NCBI RefSeq assembly: GCF_014640315.1
Contig: NZ_BMGS01000002.1
Coordinates: 159,313-223,312, forward strand
Direction of reading: 5' to 3'
DNA from: Hymenobacter glacieicola
GTDB taxonomy: Bacteria > Bacteroidota > Bacteroidia > Cytophagales > Hymenobacteraceae
DNA: 64,000 nucleotides
In this document: positions 36,206 through 45,759 of the stretch, one piece after another
Layout of the letters: every line of letters begins with the position of its first letter
How positions within the stretch are numbered: position 1 is the stretch's first letter
Position numbers and translations under genes: made by a program
The notes under the pieces: model-generated
The model's input: the letters and a program-made list of their open reading frames with translations, nothing else
The model's database searches: none
What the model was told of the DNA's origin: nothing

Positions 36206-38956
36206 TTACTGCACTTTGGTTAGCCGCACGTAGTCAAGCATAGCCTGATTGACTGTACCATTCATATTTTCGTTGGCTGGCTCGAATGCCAGCGTTAGCG
36301 GGTGCGAGCCTTTGGATAGGCGCACCAGCACAGGGTTGGAGAAGCCCCAATTCGACCACTCTCCTACCCCACGCTGAGGCAATATCACTGTGCCCAGCTG
36401 CTGACTCCCGAGCCGGAGCGTGCGGATGGTGCACTGGTTGTTGGTGTTGGTGGGGCCATTGCCGTTGGCGTAGCGAAAATCCACGGCGTAGAGTCCCGCC
36501 TCCGGCACGGTGACGGGAATGGTCAGGATCTTGTTTTTGGTCTTGGTCGTTTCCACGAAACCGCCTCCCGTGAAGCCTTTGTAGGGCAACTGCGCCTTGG
36601 GGGCCACCGTCTCCAATTGATACAAGTGGCTGAAGGCGGTGCCGGGTACGGATAGCGGCTCGCTGGCAAAGGACTCCAGACCACTCTGGCCCAGGGCTAC
36701 TACCTGGTACTCGGCGTAGGCGCCGGCGGGCACCGCAAACTCGGTTTCGGTCGTGCGGGCCGCAAACTGACCGTTGCGCAGTACTTGGTAGGCCGTAGCC
36801 CCAGCTACCGGTGCCCAGCGCAGGCGGCCGGCCTCGTAGGCCACTACCGGCGTTTCGGGCGAGAATACCACGGGGCTCCGATATACCGGGGCAGGTGCCG
36901 GCGCCTGATTCGTCAGCACAATGCGCACGTGGTGGCGGCCGGTGAGGGAGGCGGGTACTGCATCCTCGGCTAGCGGCTGCGAATCGAGGGTGATGGTGCG
37001 AATCTGATTGCCGAAGCCTTGCAGCTCCACATCTAGCACCGCGCCCCGGTAGCGCAGTCCCGTGAGCGTGCGGGTGCCCCGCAAGGCCTGGGGCACGAAG
37101 GGCCGGAACACCAGCCGGTCAGCTTGCCAATCGAGGCCGAACAGCACTTTATACACCAGCCCCAAGTTGCCCGAAAGACTCCAGAGCATGTTACTAGAGT
37201 TAATCTGGGTGCCCGCGAAGTCGCCGTTGCTGGCCACGAAGTTTTCCTTATTGGTGAGGAACAAAGCTGCCGGCCGGTACACGGCCGCCATGCTTTCCAG
37301 CACCGACTGCTCGTTGCCAGCTTTGGCGGCAGCCAGGGCCCAGTAGCTCTGCACGAAGGGCCACACGGCATTGTTGTGGTAGGGCGGCAGGCCAGGAATC
37401 TGGGGTGAGATGCACGGAATACCGTAGGGTGTAACTGGCGTGCGGGCCACTACCTGGCTGGCCCTCTCCCCCTCAGCTACGTCAAACAACACGGCCAGGG
37501 CCTCCCCTAGTGCTTCAGCCCGGGGCGAGAGAACTAGGTGGGTACGGCCGTAGAGGTACTGGCCGTAGTAGCCCCGCTCCGGCTGCCACAAATGCTGGTT
37601 GATGCCCTGCTTGATGCGGGCCGCTACCTGCTCATGCTTGGCAGCTACGGCCGGCTGACCCAGCTGGCGGGCCATCTGGGCCAGTACCACGTTGGCCTGG
37701 TAGTGCACGGCGTTGGTGCCCAGGTTTTCGCTTTGATAAATGTCCACCGGCTGCATCCAGCGTGGGTAGGTTTGCTCGCGCCAGTCCAGAAACGACGACT
37801 CGCCGCGCACCAGCCCGGTTACGGGGTCGTAGGCGTTCTGCTGGTCGTCTTCGATAGAGTGCTTGATGATGGGATACACCCGGCGCAGCCACTGCTCGTC
37901 GCCCGTCACCTTGTAGATTTCCCAGGCCGCCGTGGCCCAGATGATGCGGTCCGTGGAGCAGGGGTAGGCCCCGCCCGTTCCTGTATCCTGAATGATGCGG
38001 CCGTCCTTAGAGACTTTGCGCAGCAGACTGTTCATGGCTACTTTGGGCTGCAGCATGGCCTGGGCCAAGATGATAGAGTAGCTGATGTCGCGGGTCCAGA
38101 CGCCGGCCCACTCCTTGCCGGTGCGGAAGGTGCTGTCCGGCTCCACGGCACGGCGGGCTTCCTCTAGGCCCAGGTTGTAGAGCGCATCCAGCAGAGGGTA
38201 GTCGGAATGATACTGTGGGAAGTCATCGGTATTAATCATCTGCTGCCACTGCCCGGCGGTGCTGGGCGCCTGGGTGGGCTGATTCAGCAGCAACGTAACC
38301 TCGTAGATGCCATCTCCATCGGGGTCTTTCAACTCTAGCTCTGGCTTGTTCACCAGGTTATCGAAGTCCCAGCTCAGCGGAGCCACGGAGCCCGCCACAA
38401 ACACCTTTTTGAAATCCTGCTGATAGAGTTTTTCGCCCTTGTAAGTGGTGTAATAACCATGCTCCCGAAAAGCCATCAGCACCGGGCGCAGGTCGAGGCG
38501 GATTTTCAGCGGAGTGTTCGGGGCCAGGTAGGTGTTGGCGGGTACCAGCGTCTGGTCTATGAAGCGCGTTCCGAAGGTGAGCAGCGGGGTTTCCACGGCG
38601 GCGCTACCGGCTTGGGGCAGGGCCACTACCAGGTGGTCCTGGCCGGGCGCCATTTCGTTGTCCTTGCCATTGAGGCTGAACTTGAACGTCACGCGCGGGT
38701 CCTGGAAAGCATTGGTGGGGCTTTGGTAGTTGGAAGTCAGGGCCGTGCGCGACTGGGCCCGCGCCACAAACTGGCCCTGCACCACGCTATCCGGATACAG
38801 GGCGTAGGCCGCCGACTGCCAGATGGGCGCGGCCGGGGCGGGTGGCGACGCCCCGGGCTGGGCTGCAGTAGATTTTCCCATGGGTTTGGGGGTCTGGCAG
38901 GCCATAAGCTGCACTAGCCCCAGCGCCAAGCCAGCCGACAAAAAGGAGTATTTCAT
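36206..38956 (-). CDS. (alpha/alpha)6-barrel glycosidase-like lipoprotein, dextran locus
   Basis: Exported lipoprotein of 916 residues from ATG 38956 (lipobox LMAC, Cys20). After an N-terminal beta domain comes an (alpha/alpha)6 barrel (about 260-640) with EWAGVWTRDISYSIIL, TDRIIWATAAWEIYK, GESSFLDWREQTYPRW, PPYHNNAVWPFVQSYW and NSSNMLWSLSGNLGL. This pattern is of the GH63/MGH1-like or glycogen-debranching clan, which contains alpha-glucosidases. A fibronectin-like segment and a C-terminal CBM35-like sandwich (about 775-916) follow. It closes the operon after two GH66 enzymes, so it probably removes glucose from isomalto-oligosaccharides. The family number and activity are not certain. Confidence 0.75.
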   Translation of the reverse strand: MKYSFLSAGLALGLVQLMACQTPKPMGKSTAAQPGASPPAPAAPIWQSAAYALYPDSVVQGQFVARAQSRTALTSNYQSPTNAFQDPRVTFKFSLNGKDNEMAPGQDHLVVALPQAGSAAVETPLLTFGTRFIDQTLVPANTYLAPNTPLKIRLDLRPVLMAFREHGYYTTYKGEKLYQQDFKKVFVAGSVAPLSWDFDNLVNKPELELKDPDGDGIYEVTLLLNQPTQAPSTAGQWQQMINTDDFPQYHSDYPLLDALYNLGLEEARRAVEPDSTFRTGKEWAGVWTRDISYSIILAQAMLQPKVAMNSLLRKVSKDGRIIQDTGTGGAYPCSTDRIIWATAAWEIYKVTGDEQWLRRVYPIIKHSIEDDQQNAYDPVTGLVRGESSFLDWREQTYPRWMQPVDIYQSENLGTNAVHYQANVVLAQMARQLGQPAVAAKHEQVAARIKQGINQHLWQPERGYYGQYLYGRTHLVLSPRAEALGEALAVLFDVAEGERASQVVARTPVTPYGIPCISPQIPGLPPYHNNAVWPFVQSYWALAAAKAGNEQSVLESMAAVYRPAALFLTNKENFVASNGDFAGTQINSSNMLWSLSGNLGLVYKVLFGLDWQADRLVFRPFVPQALRGTRTLTGLRYRGAVLDVELQGFGNQIRTITLDSQPLAEDAVPASLTGRHHVRIVLTNQAPAPAPVYRSPVVFSPETPVVAYEAGRLRWAPVAGATAYQVLRNGQFAARTTETEFAVPAGAYAEYQVVALGQSGLESFASEPLSVPGTAFSHLYQLETVAPKAQLPYKGFTGGGFVETTKTKNKILTIPVTVPEAGLYAVDFRYANGNGPTNTNNQCTIRTLRLGSQQLGTVILPQRGVGEWSNWGFSNPVLVRLSKGSHPLTLAFEPANENMNGTVNQAMLDYVRLTKVQ

Positions 38957-39033
38957 GAATAAGCAACTGCGTGAAAGCACCCGGCCTACTGGCGCAAAAG
39001 CCCTCGGCGCCGGTGCGACGAAGAAATCCGCGG

Positions 39034-41094
39034 CTAGTCGAGCTTGACCAGCCGCTGGGTAACCGTGCCGGAGGCCGCCTGCAGCCGGCACACGTACACG
39101 CCGGCCGCCACGGCCTCGGCCGGCACGGCTACCTCATGGGCTCCGGCCGCCAGCATACCCTGCCGCAGCCGGGCGACTAGCCGCCCGCGCAAATCGTACA
39201 CGCTCAGCTCGATGGCTTCGGTTTTAGGTAGGGTGAAGCGGAGGGTGGTTGTGCCGTGGAAGGGGTTGGGGGCAGCGGTGAAGGCCAGCTCCGGCTTAGG
39301 CGCGGGCGCAGCGGCCGTTACGGTGCCCGTTTCCGCTACTACCATGGTCCAGTAGTTCAACTCTGGGAGTTGGAAAGAAACCGTGCCGCCCGATTGCGTG
39401 AAGGTGAGCTGGCGGGGCAGGCCGCGGTTAATATCAGGCGAGGCCACCCAGAGCTTGGTAACGGCCGTGCCCAGCGGAAAGCTGAGGTTGAGGTTGGTGA
39501 CGGGGGTAGGAATGGGCTGCACCTGGTTGTCGTCGCGCCAGTTGAGGGTGCGGGCATCACGGAAGTTGAGCAGGTGAAATACCTGACTGCCGCCGACGGT
39601 GGTGCTCAGGGCGGCTACCTTACCCAGCGCCGGTGGCCAGGCCTGCACGTTGGTGCCGGTCAGGGCCACGGAGGCAAAGGTGCGGTCGGGCCCGCGCAGC
39701 AGGTTCTGGTAGGCCGTCAGGAAGTCGTAATAAGCGGTGAGGTTGTACTGCAGCAGGGCCGACATCTGCAGGTTATTGTTGGGAAAATACTCGTTGCCGA
39801 GCAGGTGCTCCCCCAGCTCAATGTGGGATCCGCCGTGGGCGAAAATCACCGCGTCGGCCAGCAGCACACTGGCATCGTTGAAAAAGCCCGTGCTACCCGA
39901 GCGGCCCCGGTTGACGTAGGCGGCCAGCACGCTGCGCTTGCCGGGCGCCGCGGCTTCGTTATCCCGAATCACCTGCCCAAGGCTGCTGTATTCTTCGTTG
40001 CCGGTCCACATTTCCGTGTACACGATATCTACCGGGCCGGGCGCAATCTGGCTCTGGCCGAACTGGTTTACCGCATTCATCACCAAGGATTTGGCTGGCC
40101 GGGCCGCTTTGGCGGCGTCGATCATGCTCCGGAAACCCGTGGGCAGGTTAGCTACCTGCCCGCCGTAGGTGTACACGGTGCCCGGGTCGCCTACCTGGTC
40201 CATGTGCCAGCCATCGAAACTCAGCCTGGTAGCGTCATATACCTTACCGTGCTCGTTGAGCAGATAGTTCTGCCAGGCCGCATTGGCCGGGTCCAGAACG
40301 TTGAGGCTGCTGGCCTCCCAGCTACCCGGCAGCCCGCCAATAGTGTAGCGGTTGGCGTGGCTAGCGTCGCGGTAGAGGCCCCAGGTGTCGCTCACGCCAT
40401 CGGCCGCAGCGCTGGGGTAGGCTCCGTATACCAGGTTGTAGAACAACGATTTCATGTTCCGGGCGTGGCCCCGGTCGATGTAGCCGGCCAGGGTAGCCAG
40501 CGCCGTGGGGCGGTTGGCCAGGTCGTTCCAGGTGGCGGGAACTGACGCCGTGCCGGGCAGAGGCCGGTGGTGCTGATCCATCCAGTCGTAAAACTGCAAG
40601 CCATTGAGGTGGTAGCGGTTGAGTTGCTGCACCATGGCATCCAGCTGGGCGCTGGTTTTCGGACCAAACTCGGAGAGAAAGCCATAACGCGGAAAGCGCG
40701 CCCAATCCGACGACACGTCCACGCCCAGCGTAGTTTCGTCCAGCACCGTAGCGCCGTTTTTCAGGGTCAGGGCCACCAGGTAGCCCTGGTAGTCGGTGGC
40801 GGGCGGCGTCCACGACCACGTGGCCGAGCTGTTGGCCGCGGTTACGGTTTGCTGCGCTACTACGCCTAGGCCATGCAGATACTTTACTTCCAGTGTAAGG
40901 CCTGCTTGAGGCGCGTCGATGGTCGCGTTGAATGCTACGGCCTGACCCGGCGCGTACCGAGCTTTGTCCGACTGCACCGCGCTAATAGTTTGCGCGTGGG
41001 CGCCAGCTGTGCTGAGCAGGAGCGCAGCCCCACACAAGGCGCGCCGCCAGACGGGAAGCGGCACGGGGGAAGTTCTTAGGGTAGAAGCTGGCAT
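39034..41094 (-). CDS. GH66 endo-dextranase with T9SS sorting domain
   Basis: Secreted family 66 endo-alpha-1,6-glucanase of 686 residues. Signal peptide about 1-35 and an N-terminal Ig-like domain (about 37-125). In the catalytic barrel the nucleophile D294 is in SFDGWHMDQVGD and acid/base E362 in VYTEMWTG; their spacing of 68 matches D385/E453 of Streptococcus mutans dextranase. A C-terminal beta domain follows, and the last about 80 residues (AAPNPFHGTTTLRF to VTQRLVKLD) are a type IX sorting domain, so this copy is exported to the surface or medium. It follows the susE-like gene, behind a possible attenuator hairpin. Confidence 0.93.
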   Translation of the reverse strand: MPASTLRTSPVPLPVWRRALCGAALLLSTAGAHAQTISAVQSDKARYAPGQAVAFNATIDAPQAGLTLEVKYLHGLGVVAQQTVTAANSSATWSWTPPATDYQGYLVALTLKNGATVLDETTLGVDVSSDWARFPRYGFLSEFGPKTSAQLDAMVQQLNRYHLNGLQFYDWMDQHHRPLPGTASVPATWNDLANRPTALATLAGYIDRGHARNMKSLFYNLVYGAYPSAAADGVSDTWGLYRDASHANRYTIGGLPGSWEASSLNVLDPANAAWQNYLLNEHGKVYDATRLSFDGWHMDQVGDPGTVYTYGGQVANLPTGFRSMIDAAKAARPAKSLVMNAVNQFGQSQIAPGPVDIVYTEMWTGNEEYSSLGQVIRDNEAAAPGKRSVLAAYVNRGRSGSTGFFNDASVLLADAVIFAHGGSHIELGEHLLGNEYFPNNNLQMSALLQYNLTAYYDFLTAYQNLLRGPDRTFASVALTGTNVQAWPPALGKVAALSTTVGGSQVFHLLNFRDARTLNWRDDNQVQPIPTPVTNLNLSFPLGTAVTKLWVASPDINRGLPRQLTFTQSGGTVSFQLPELNYWTMVVAETGTVTAAAPAPKPELAFTAAPNPFHGTTTLRFTLPKTEAIELSVYDLRGRLVARLRQGMLAAGAHEVAVPAEAVAAGVYVCRLQAASGTVTQRLVKLD

Positions 41095-41124
41095 AGGAGT
41101 AGCAAACTTGGGTGGAAACTAGAT

Positions 41125-41159
41125 AGGCAGCAGCTCCTGACACGCAAGAGCTGCTGCCT
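41125..41159 (-). terminator. Hairpin between susE-like and second GH66 genes
   Basis: A perfect 12-bp stem (aggcagcagctc with gagctgctgcct) around 11 bases, in the short gap of a minus-strand operon. It may lower transcription of the last two genes or stabilise the upstream mRNA end. Confidence 0.6.
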
Positions 41160-41165
41160 GATAGA

Positions 41166-42311
41166 CTACTTAATAATGATAGTCTTGGCGAACGTGTCGA
41201 GGGTAATTGTGTAGGTGCGGGCCACGGTCACGCGCCACTTCTTGTCGGGGCTACCGCCGCGCACGAAGTCCACGCCGGTGTCAGTCAGGGGCTGCTGGTC
41301 TACCAGGGGCATGTAGTAGTCGGTGCCCCAGTTGCCGGTAGCCACCGGAAACTTAAACTCGCCGGGCGTTAAGGGGCCCGTGTAGGTGAAGACGTTGGGG
41401 TTGGTGCTGCTGCGCGTCATGGGGGTCGGCGCGTTGATGTTCCAGCCGGCCGGCGTGGCGTCGCCCACCATCCACAGGGCCGTGGGTGGCGTGAAGCCCA
41501 CGATGGAAATGGTCATGGTCCGCACATTGAGCGTGATGGTGTAGGCCCCGGCGGTGGTAATTTCCCACTTGTTATCGGGGTTGCCGGCCGAGAGCTGCAC
41601 GGCGGTGGCCGTCAGCGGCGGGTGGTTGGTGGTGGGGCGGTAGAACGGGGCGTTGAAGTCCTTGGCCGTGGCAATCTTGAACTCGCCAGCCTTCAGGTTG
41701 CCCGTGTAGGTGAACACCGAGGCATCGGTGCTGCTGCGCACCAGGGGCGTGGCGTTGCCGATATCCCAGCCGTTGGGCGTGGCGTCACCCACAATCCAGA
41801 GGTTGGTCAGGGGCTGGTAGGGCGTAGCCGTAACGGTAACCACGTTGGAGTACGTCGGGGCTTTCTGGTTGCTGGCTTCCTGGCCCTTCACGCGCACTTC
41901 AATCTCGCGGCTGGTACCAGCGGCCAGGTTCAGGCGGTTGAGCAGCAGGGTGCTGAAGGCGTTGCTGGTGTAGGCCTGCGAGGTAGTACCGCGGGCCATG
42001 GGCACTTCCACGGGGCTGGCGAAGTTGGTGCCCTTTACGGCCAGCTGCAGGGTGTAGTCGATGGCAGCGCCCGTGCCCTCGTTGGTGCCCGTGGTCCAGG
42101 TAAAGGCAATGGCCTGATTGTCGGCGTTGGCCTGGTTGAGGGTGGGCGTAGTGGTCGACACGCTCAGCGTCTGCACCGTGGCGGGCGCGGGCGCGTAGTC
42201 ATCGTACTGCTGGCAGCTGGCCAGCAGGCCCGTGACCAGCAGGATCAGCAAGGCGGTGCTCAGGGACAGCAGGCGCGAGAGGCTGCTGGAGGAAATCAAC
42301 CGGGTGTTCAT
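41166..42311 (-). CDS. SusE/SusF-type surface glycan-binding lipoprotein
   Basis: Lipoprotein of 381 residues (lipobox LLASC, Cys33) with a SusE-type N-terminal Ig domain (TPTLNQANADNQAIAFTWTT) and two tandem starch-binding-like repeats. The repeats share LWIVGDATPNGWDIGNATPL / LWMVGDATPAGWNINAPTPM, then FTYTGxLxxGEFKxxxA and ITLxxxxxTIxI. Such proteins sit on the outer membrane and hold glucan near the importer. It starts at ATG 42311. It sits between two GH66 genes in a dextran operon, so alpha-1,6-glucan is the likely ligand. Confidence 0.9.
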   Translation of the reverse strand: MNTRLISSSSLSRLLSLSTALLILLVTGLLASCQQYDDYAPAPATVQTLSVSTTTPTLNQANADNQAIAFTWTTGTNEGTGAAIDYTLQLAVKGTNFASPVEVPMARGTTSQAYTSNAFSTLLLNRLNLAAGTSREIEVRVKGQEASNQKAPTYSNVVTVTATPYQPLTNLWIVGDATPNGWDIGNATPLVRSSTDASVFTYTGNLKAGEFKIATAKDFNAPFYRPTTNHPPLTATAVQLSAGNPDNKWEITTAGAYTITLNVRTMTISIVGFTPPTALWMVGDATPAGWNINAPTPMTRSSTNPNVFTYTGPLTPGEFKFPVATGNWGTDYYMPLVDQQPLTDTGVDFVRGGSPDKKWRVTVARTYTITLDTFAKTIIIK

Positions 42312-42360
42312 GAGACCAAATGAAAATGAGGTGGGAAATGCGGGTGAGAATTGGTTAGAG

Positions 42361-44106
42361 CTAAGATTCTAGGACCAGCATGGTCCAGTACTGCAGGCTG
42401 GGCACCGTGAAGCGCACCTGCCCGTTTTGCTGCGTGAAGGGAATGGACTGCGGAACCCCCTGCCCCGAGTCGGGGGAGGCAGCCCAGATTTTGGTGATTT
42501 TCGTGGGAGCCGCCAGCTGCACCGCCACGTTGCGGCGCAGGGTGGGTACGGGCTGTTGGGCTTGGTTGTCGCGCCACTCCAGGGTAGTAGCATTGGTAAA
42601 GTTGAGCAGGTGCACTACCCGCCGGCCCTCAGCCCTAGCCCCGACGGCAGCCACGTGCCCGAACTGTGGCGGCCAAGCGGCCAGGGCCGCGTCGCCGCCA
42701 ATAGCCACGGGGGTGAACGTCCGGCTGGGCCCACGCAGCAGGGTTTCGTAAGCCACCGCGAAATCGTAGTAGGCCTGCACCTGGCGTTGCAGTTGGGGCG
42801 TGAGCTGCAGCTTGCTGTTGGGGAAGTATTCCGTGTCGAGCATGTGCTCCCCCAGCTCGATGTGAGCCCCTCCGAAGGCAAAAATTACGGCGTCAGCCAG
42901 CAGCACGCTAGCGGGATTGAACAAGCCCGCCTGCTTGGATTTGTCGCGGTTGATGTAGGCCGCCAGCACCGTGCGCTTGCCCGGTGCCAACGAGTCATTG
43001 TACTGAATGGCCTGGCCTAGGCTGCGGTACTGCTCGTTGCCCGTCCACAACTCCGAGTACAGAAACTCCACCGGCGCCTGGGCTATCTGCCCCTGGCCCC
43101 ACTGGTTCACAGCATTCATCACCAGGGGGCGCGTGGGCTGGGCCTTTTTCGCCTCCACCAGGAAAGCGCCGAAGGCTTTGCTGGGGTCCGTATGCTGGCC
43201 GGCGTAGGTGTAGAGTCGGCCCGGGTCGCCCACCTGGTCCACGTGCCAGCCGTCGAAGTGCAGGCCTTGGGCGGCGTACACCTTGTCCATCTCGGCGAGG
43301 AGGTAGCGCTGCCAGCCGGCGTTGCCAGGGTCCTGCATGTCGAGGCCCGTCGCTTCCCAGCCCTTGGGAAACCCATCGAAGGCGTACCGCTTCGCGTGCA
43401 GGCTGTCCTTATAGAGGCCCCACTCGGGGCGCACGCCATCGGCCGCGGCATTGGGGTAGGCTCCGTAGAGCAAGTTGTAGAACATGGCTTTCATGCCCGC
43501 CCGGTGGGCCCGCTCGATGTAGCCCTGCACCGTGGCTAGGTAGGTAGGCCGGTTGGCCAGGTCGCGCCACTCGGGGGCGGGGGCGGCCGGGGTGCCGGCC
43601 AGCGACTGGTGGTGCTTGTCGCCCCAGTCGTAAAACTGCAGGCCGTTGAGGTGGTAGCGCGTCAGCTGCTGCATCACGCTGTCCATCCGGCCAGCCGACA
43701 GTTTCCCGAACTTCGACAAAAAGCCGTAGCGCGGAAACCGCCGCCAATCTGAGGAGACATCTACGGCCGTGGTAGCCTGGTCCAGCACCTGCGCGCCGTT
43801 GCGGGCTTCCACCTTCACCAAGTAGCCTTGGTAGTCGGTTTTCGGTGGCTGCCAGGTCCACTGGGCGCTGCGGCCGCCCACGGCTACGCGCTGCTGGTTC
43901 AGGAGCGTACTCAGGTGGTAGTAGCTCACCACCAGCTGCGTGACGCCGGCAGGCTGGAGGTCGGCTGTAAAACGGACCGGTGCGCCGGGGGCGTAGGCTG
44001 CCTTGTCCGTGTCGAGGCGGCCGATAATTCCGCCCGGAGCTGCCTGCCCGGCAGTAGCCGCCAGCCACCCCAGGAGCAGCATGGTGCCGCGTACATACTT
44101 CAGCAT
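42361..44106 (-). CDS. GH66 dextranase without sorting domain
   Basis: Family 66 enzyme of 581 residues with a signal peptide (about 1-22), an N-terminal Ig-like domain, and the catalytic barrel with nucleophile D285 in HFDGWHVDQVGD and acid/base E352 in LYSELWTG. It aligns with the other GH66 protein (39034-41094) throughout, with long identical stretches such as SSDWxRFPRYGFLSxFG and YHLNGLQFYDW. It ends after YWTMLVLES and lacks the T9SS domain, so it is probably periplasmic while its paralogue is secreted. That split would let one enzyme cut dextran outside and the other process imported fragments. Confidence 0.92.
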   Translation of the reverse strand: MLKYVRGTMLLLGWLAATAGQAAPGGIIGRLDTDKAAYAPGAPVRFTADLQPAGVTQLVVSYYHLSTLLNQQRVAVGGRSAQWTWQPPKTDYQGYLVKVEARNGAQVLDQATTAVDVSSDWRRFPRYGFLSKFGKLSAGRMDSVMQQLTRYHLNGLQFYDWGDKHHQSLAGTPAAPAPEWRDLANRPTYLATVQGYIERAHRAGMKAMFYNLLYGAYPNAAADGVRPEWGLYKDSLHAKRYAFDGFPKGWEATGLDMQDPGNAGWQRYLLAEMDKVYAAQGLHFDGWHVDQVGDPGRLYTYAGQHTDPSKAFGAFLVEAKKAQPTRPLVMNAVNQWGQGQIAQAPVEFLYSELWTGNEQYRSLGQAIQYNDSLAPGKRTVLAAYINRDKSKQAGLFNPASVLLADAVIFAFGGAHIELGEHMLDTEYFPNSKLQLTPQLQRQVQAYYDFAVAYETLLRGPSRTFTPVAIGGDAALAAWPPQFGHVAAVGARAEGRRVVHLLNFTNATTLEWRDNQAQQPVPTLRRNVAVQLAAPTKITKIWAASPDSGQGVPQSIPFTQQNGQVRFTVPSLQYWTMLVLES

Positions 44107-44212
44107 AAGAAGAGAAAAGAATGGCTAAGCCAGCCGACGCACTCCCACGGGCCGGTTCTTCGTTGTCCCACCTCCGAAAAACCAGGGAATGGCCGGGCTG
44201 ACCGCCAGATGC

Positions 44213-45724
44213 TTAATAGCCAGGGTTCTGGTCGATGGCTGAGTTGTTGTCGCGCTCATTCTGCGGGATGGGCAGCAGCAGATACTTCTCGCTGATGTTG
44301 CCCCGGCCCACGCCGTACTGGTCGTTGGGCGAGCCCAAGGAGCGCAGGAAGGACAGGGCCCGAATCTGGCCGCTGTTGTCCTTGGAGCGAATCAAATCAA
44401 ACCACCGCTCCCCGTTCTCGAAGGCTAATTCAAGGCGGCGCTCCTTCATAATGGCGTCACGCAGGGTAGTCTGGCTGGCGGTGGTCAGGGGCAGCAGGCC
44501 GGCGCGGGCGCGCACCTGGTTGAGAGGCGTGCGGGCAGCGGCAGTTTGGCCCTGCTCGTTGAGCGCTTCGGCCTGCATCAGCAGCACGTCGGCGTAGCGC
44601 AGCACCACCGTATTCAGGGGGTCGTTTGCAAAGCCGGTTTGCACGCCCGAACTCAGCGGCACCACGAACTTGCGGGTGTTGAAGCCCGTGATAGAGCTGT
44701 TGGCGGAATAAGTGTAGCTGCCCAGCTGGTCGCCGTTGGAGAAAACCGTGAGGGCCTTGCGACGGTCGCCGGCCTCAAACTGGCTCACGAACTCGGCTGT
44801 GGGCTGGTTCCAGCCGAAGCCCCCGCCCGAGGTGATATTGGAGCTGCGCGGGGCCATGAACTCGCTGCGCATGTTGCACACGGCAGCCCCACTGAAACCG
44901 TTGCTGTTGGGGTCGTAGGCGTACTGCACCTCGAACAACGACTCCGAGCCGTTTTCGGCATTGGGGTCGAAGTTGGCGGAGAACGAGGAATTTAGGGAAT
45001 ACTTCCCTAGGCCTATTACCTCCTGGGCCTTGGTGGCGGCCTCGGCCCACTTGCTCTGGGTCAGGTACACCTTAGTCAGCAGGCCCTTGGCGGCTCCTTG
45101 CGTGGCGTGGCCTACGATGGCCGCCGTGACGGGCAACACCTGCTCGGCCGCCGTGAGGTCCTGTTCAATCTGACGGTACACGTCCGCCACCGGCGAGCGG
45201 GGCACGTTCAGGCTCTCGCGGGTGGTTTGCTGGGTTAGAATCAGGGGGACGTTGCCGAACAGCCGCACCAGGTTGAAGTAAGACAAGGCCCGCAGGAAGC
45301 GTGCTTCACCCAGAATAATGTCGCGCTTGGCGGCGTCCATGCTGATGGTCGGCACCCGCTCCAGCACCACGTTCACGGCCAGAATGGTTTGGTAGTGCGT
45401 ACCCCAGATATCGGCCACGCCGGGGTTGGAGGTGGTGGTCGAGAAGTTGGCCAACTGTTGGGTTTCGAGGCCATCACTAGCCCCACCGGCGCCCACGATG
45501 CTGTTGCCGGCCATAATGTCCAGGGTCCACAGGCGCAAGCGGTAGCAGCCCGACTTCTGCAGGCCGTGGTAGGCGCCATTGAGGGCGCGCTGGGCGTCGG
45601 CTTCGTCTTTGTAGAAGTTTTCCGCCGCCAGGTCGTTGGCCGGCTGCTTTTCAATAAAGTCCTTGTCGCAGCCAGTGCTTAGCAGCAGCAAGCCCAGGCC
45701 GAAAAGGGGAACTATCTTTTTCAT
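44213..45724 (-). CDS. SusD-family glycan-binding lipoprotein
   Basis: Outer-membrane lipoprotein of 503 residues (from ATG 45724, lipobox LSTGC). It has the SusD layout: ANDLAAENFYKDEADAQRAL at the N terminus, TPR-like helices, RFLRALSYFNLVRLFGNVPL, VLRYADVLLMQAEALNEQG, ERRLELAFENGERWFDLIR and a C-terminal LLPIPQNERDNN. It forms the lid of the SusC transporter encoded 35 bases upstream and captures dextran oligosaccharides. Confidence 0.96.
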   Translation of the reverse strand: MKKIVPLFGLGLLLLSTGCDKDFIEKQPANDLAAENFYKDEADAQRALNGAYHGLQKSGCYRLRLWTLDIMAGNSIVGAGGASDGLETQQLANFSTTTSNPGVADIWGTHYQTILAVNVVLERVPTISMDAAKRDIILGEARFLRALSYFNLVRLFGNVPLILTQQTTRESLNVPRSPVADVYRQIEQDLTAAEQVLPVTAAIVGHATQGAAKGLLTKVYLTQSKWAEAATKAQEVIGLGKYSLNSSFSANFDPNAENGSESLFEVQYAYDPNSNGFSGAAVCNMRSEFMAPRSSNITSGGGFGWNQPTAEFVSQFEAGDRRKALTVFSNGDQLGSYTYSANSSITGFNTRKFVVPLSSGVQTGFANDPLNTVVLRYADVLLMQAEALNEQGQTAAARTPLNQVRARAGLLPLTTASQTTLRDAIMKERRLELAFENGERWFDLIRSKDNSGQIRALSFLRSLGSPNDQYGVGRGNISEKYLLLPIPQNERDNNSAIDQNPGY

Positions 45725-45759
45725 GTCAGTAAGCAAGTGCGGGGTGGGAATTGGGAAGA

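Noticed and set aside
39256..40545. 429-codon plus-strand ORF
   Set aside because: Antisense to the GH66 gene with clear active-site residues on the other strand.
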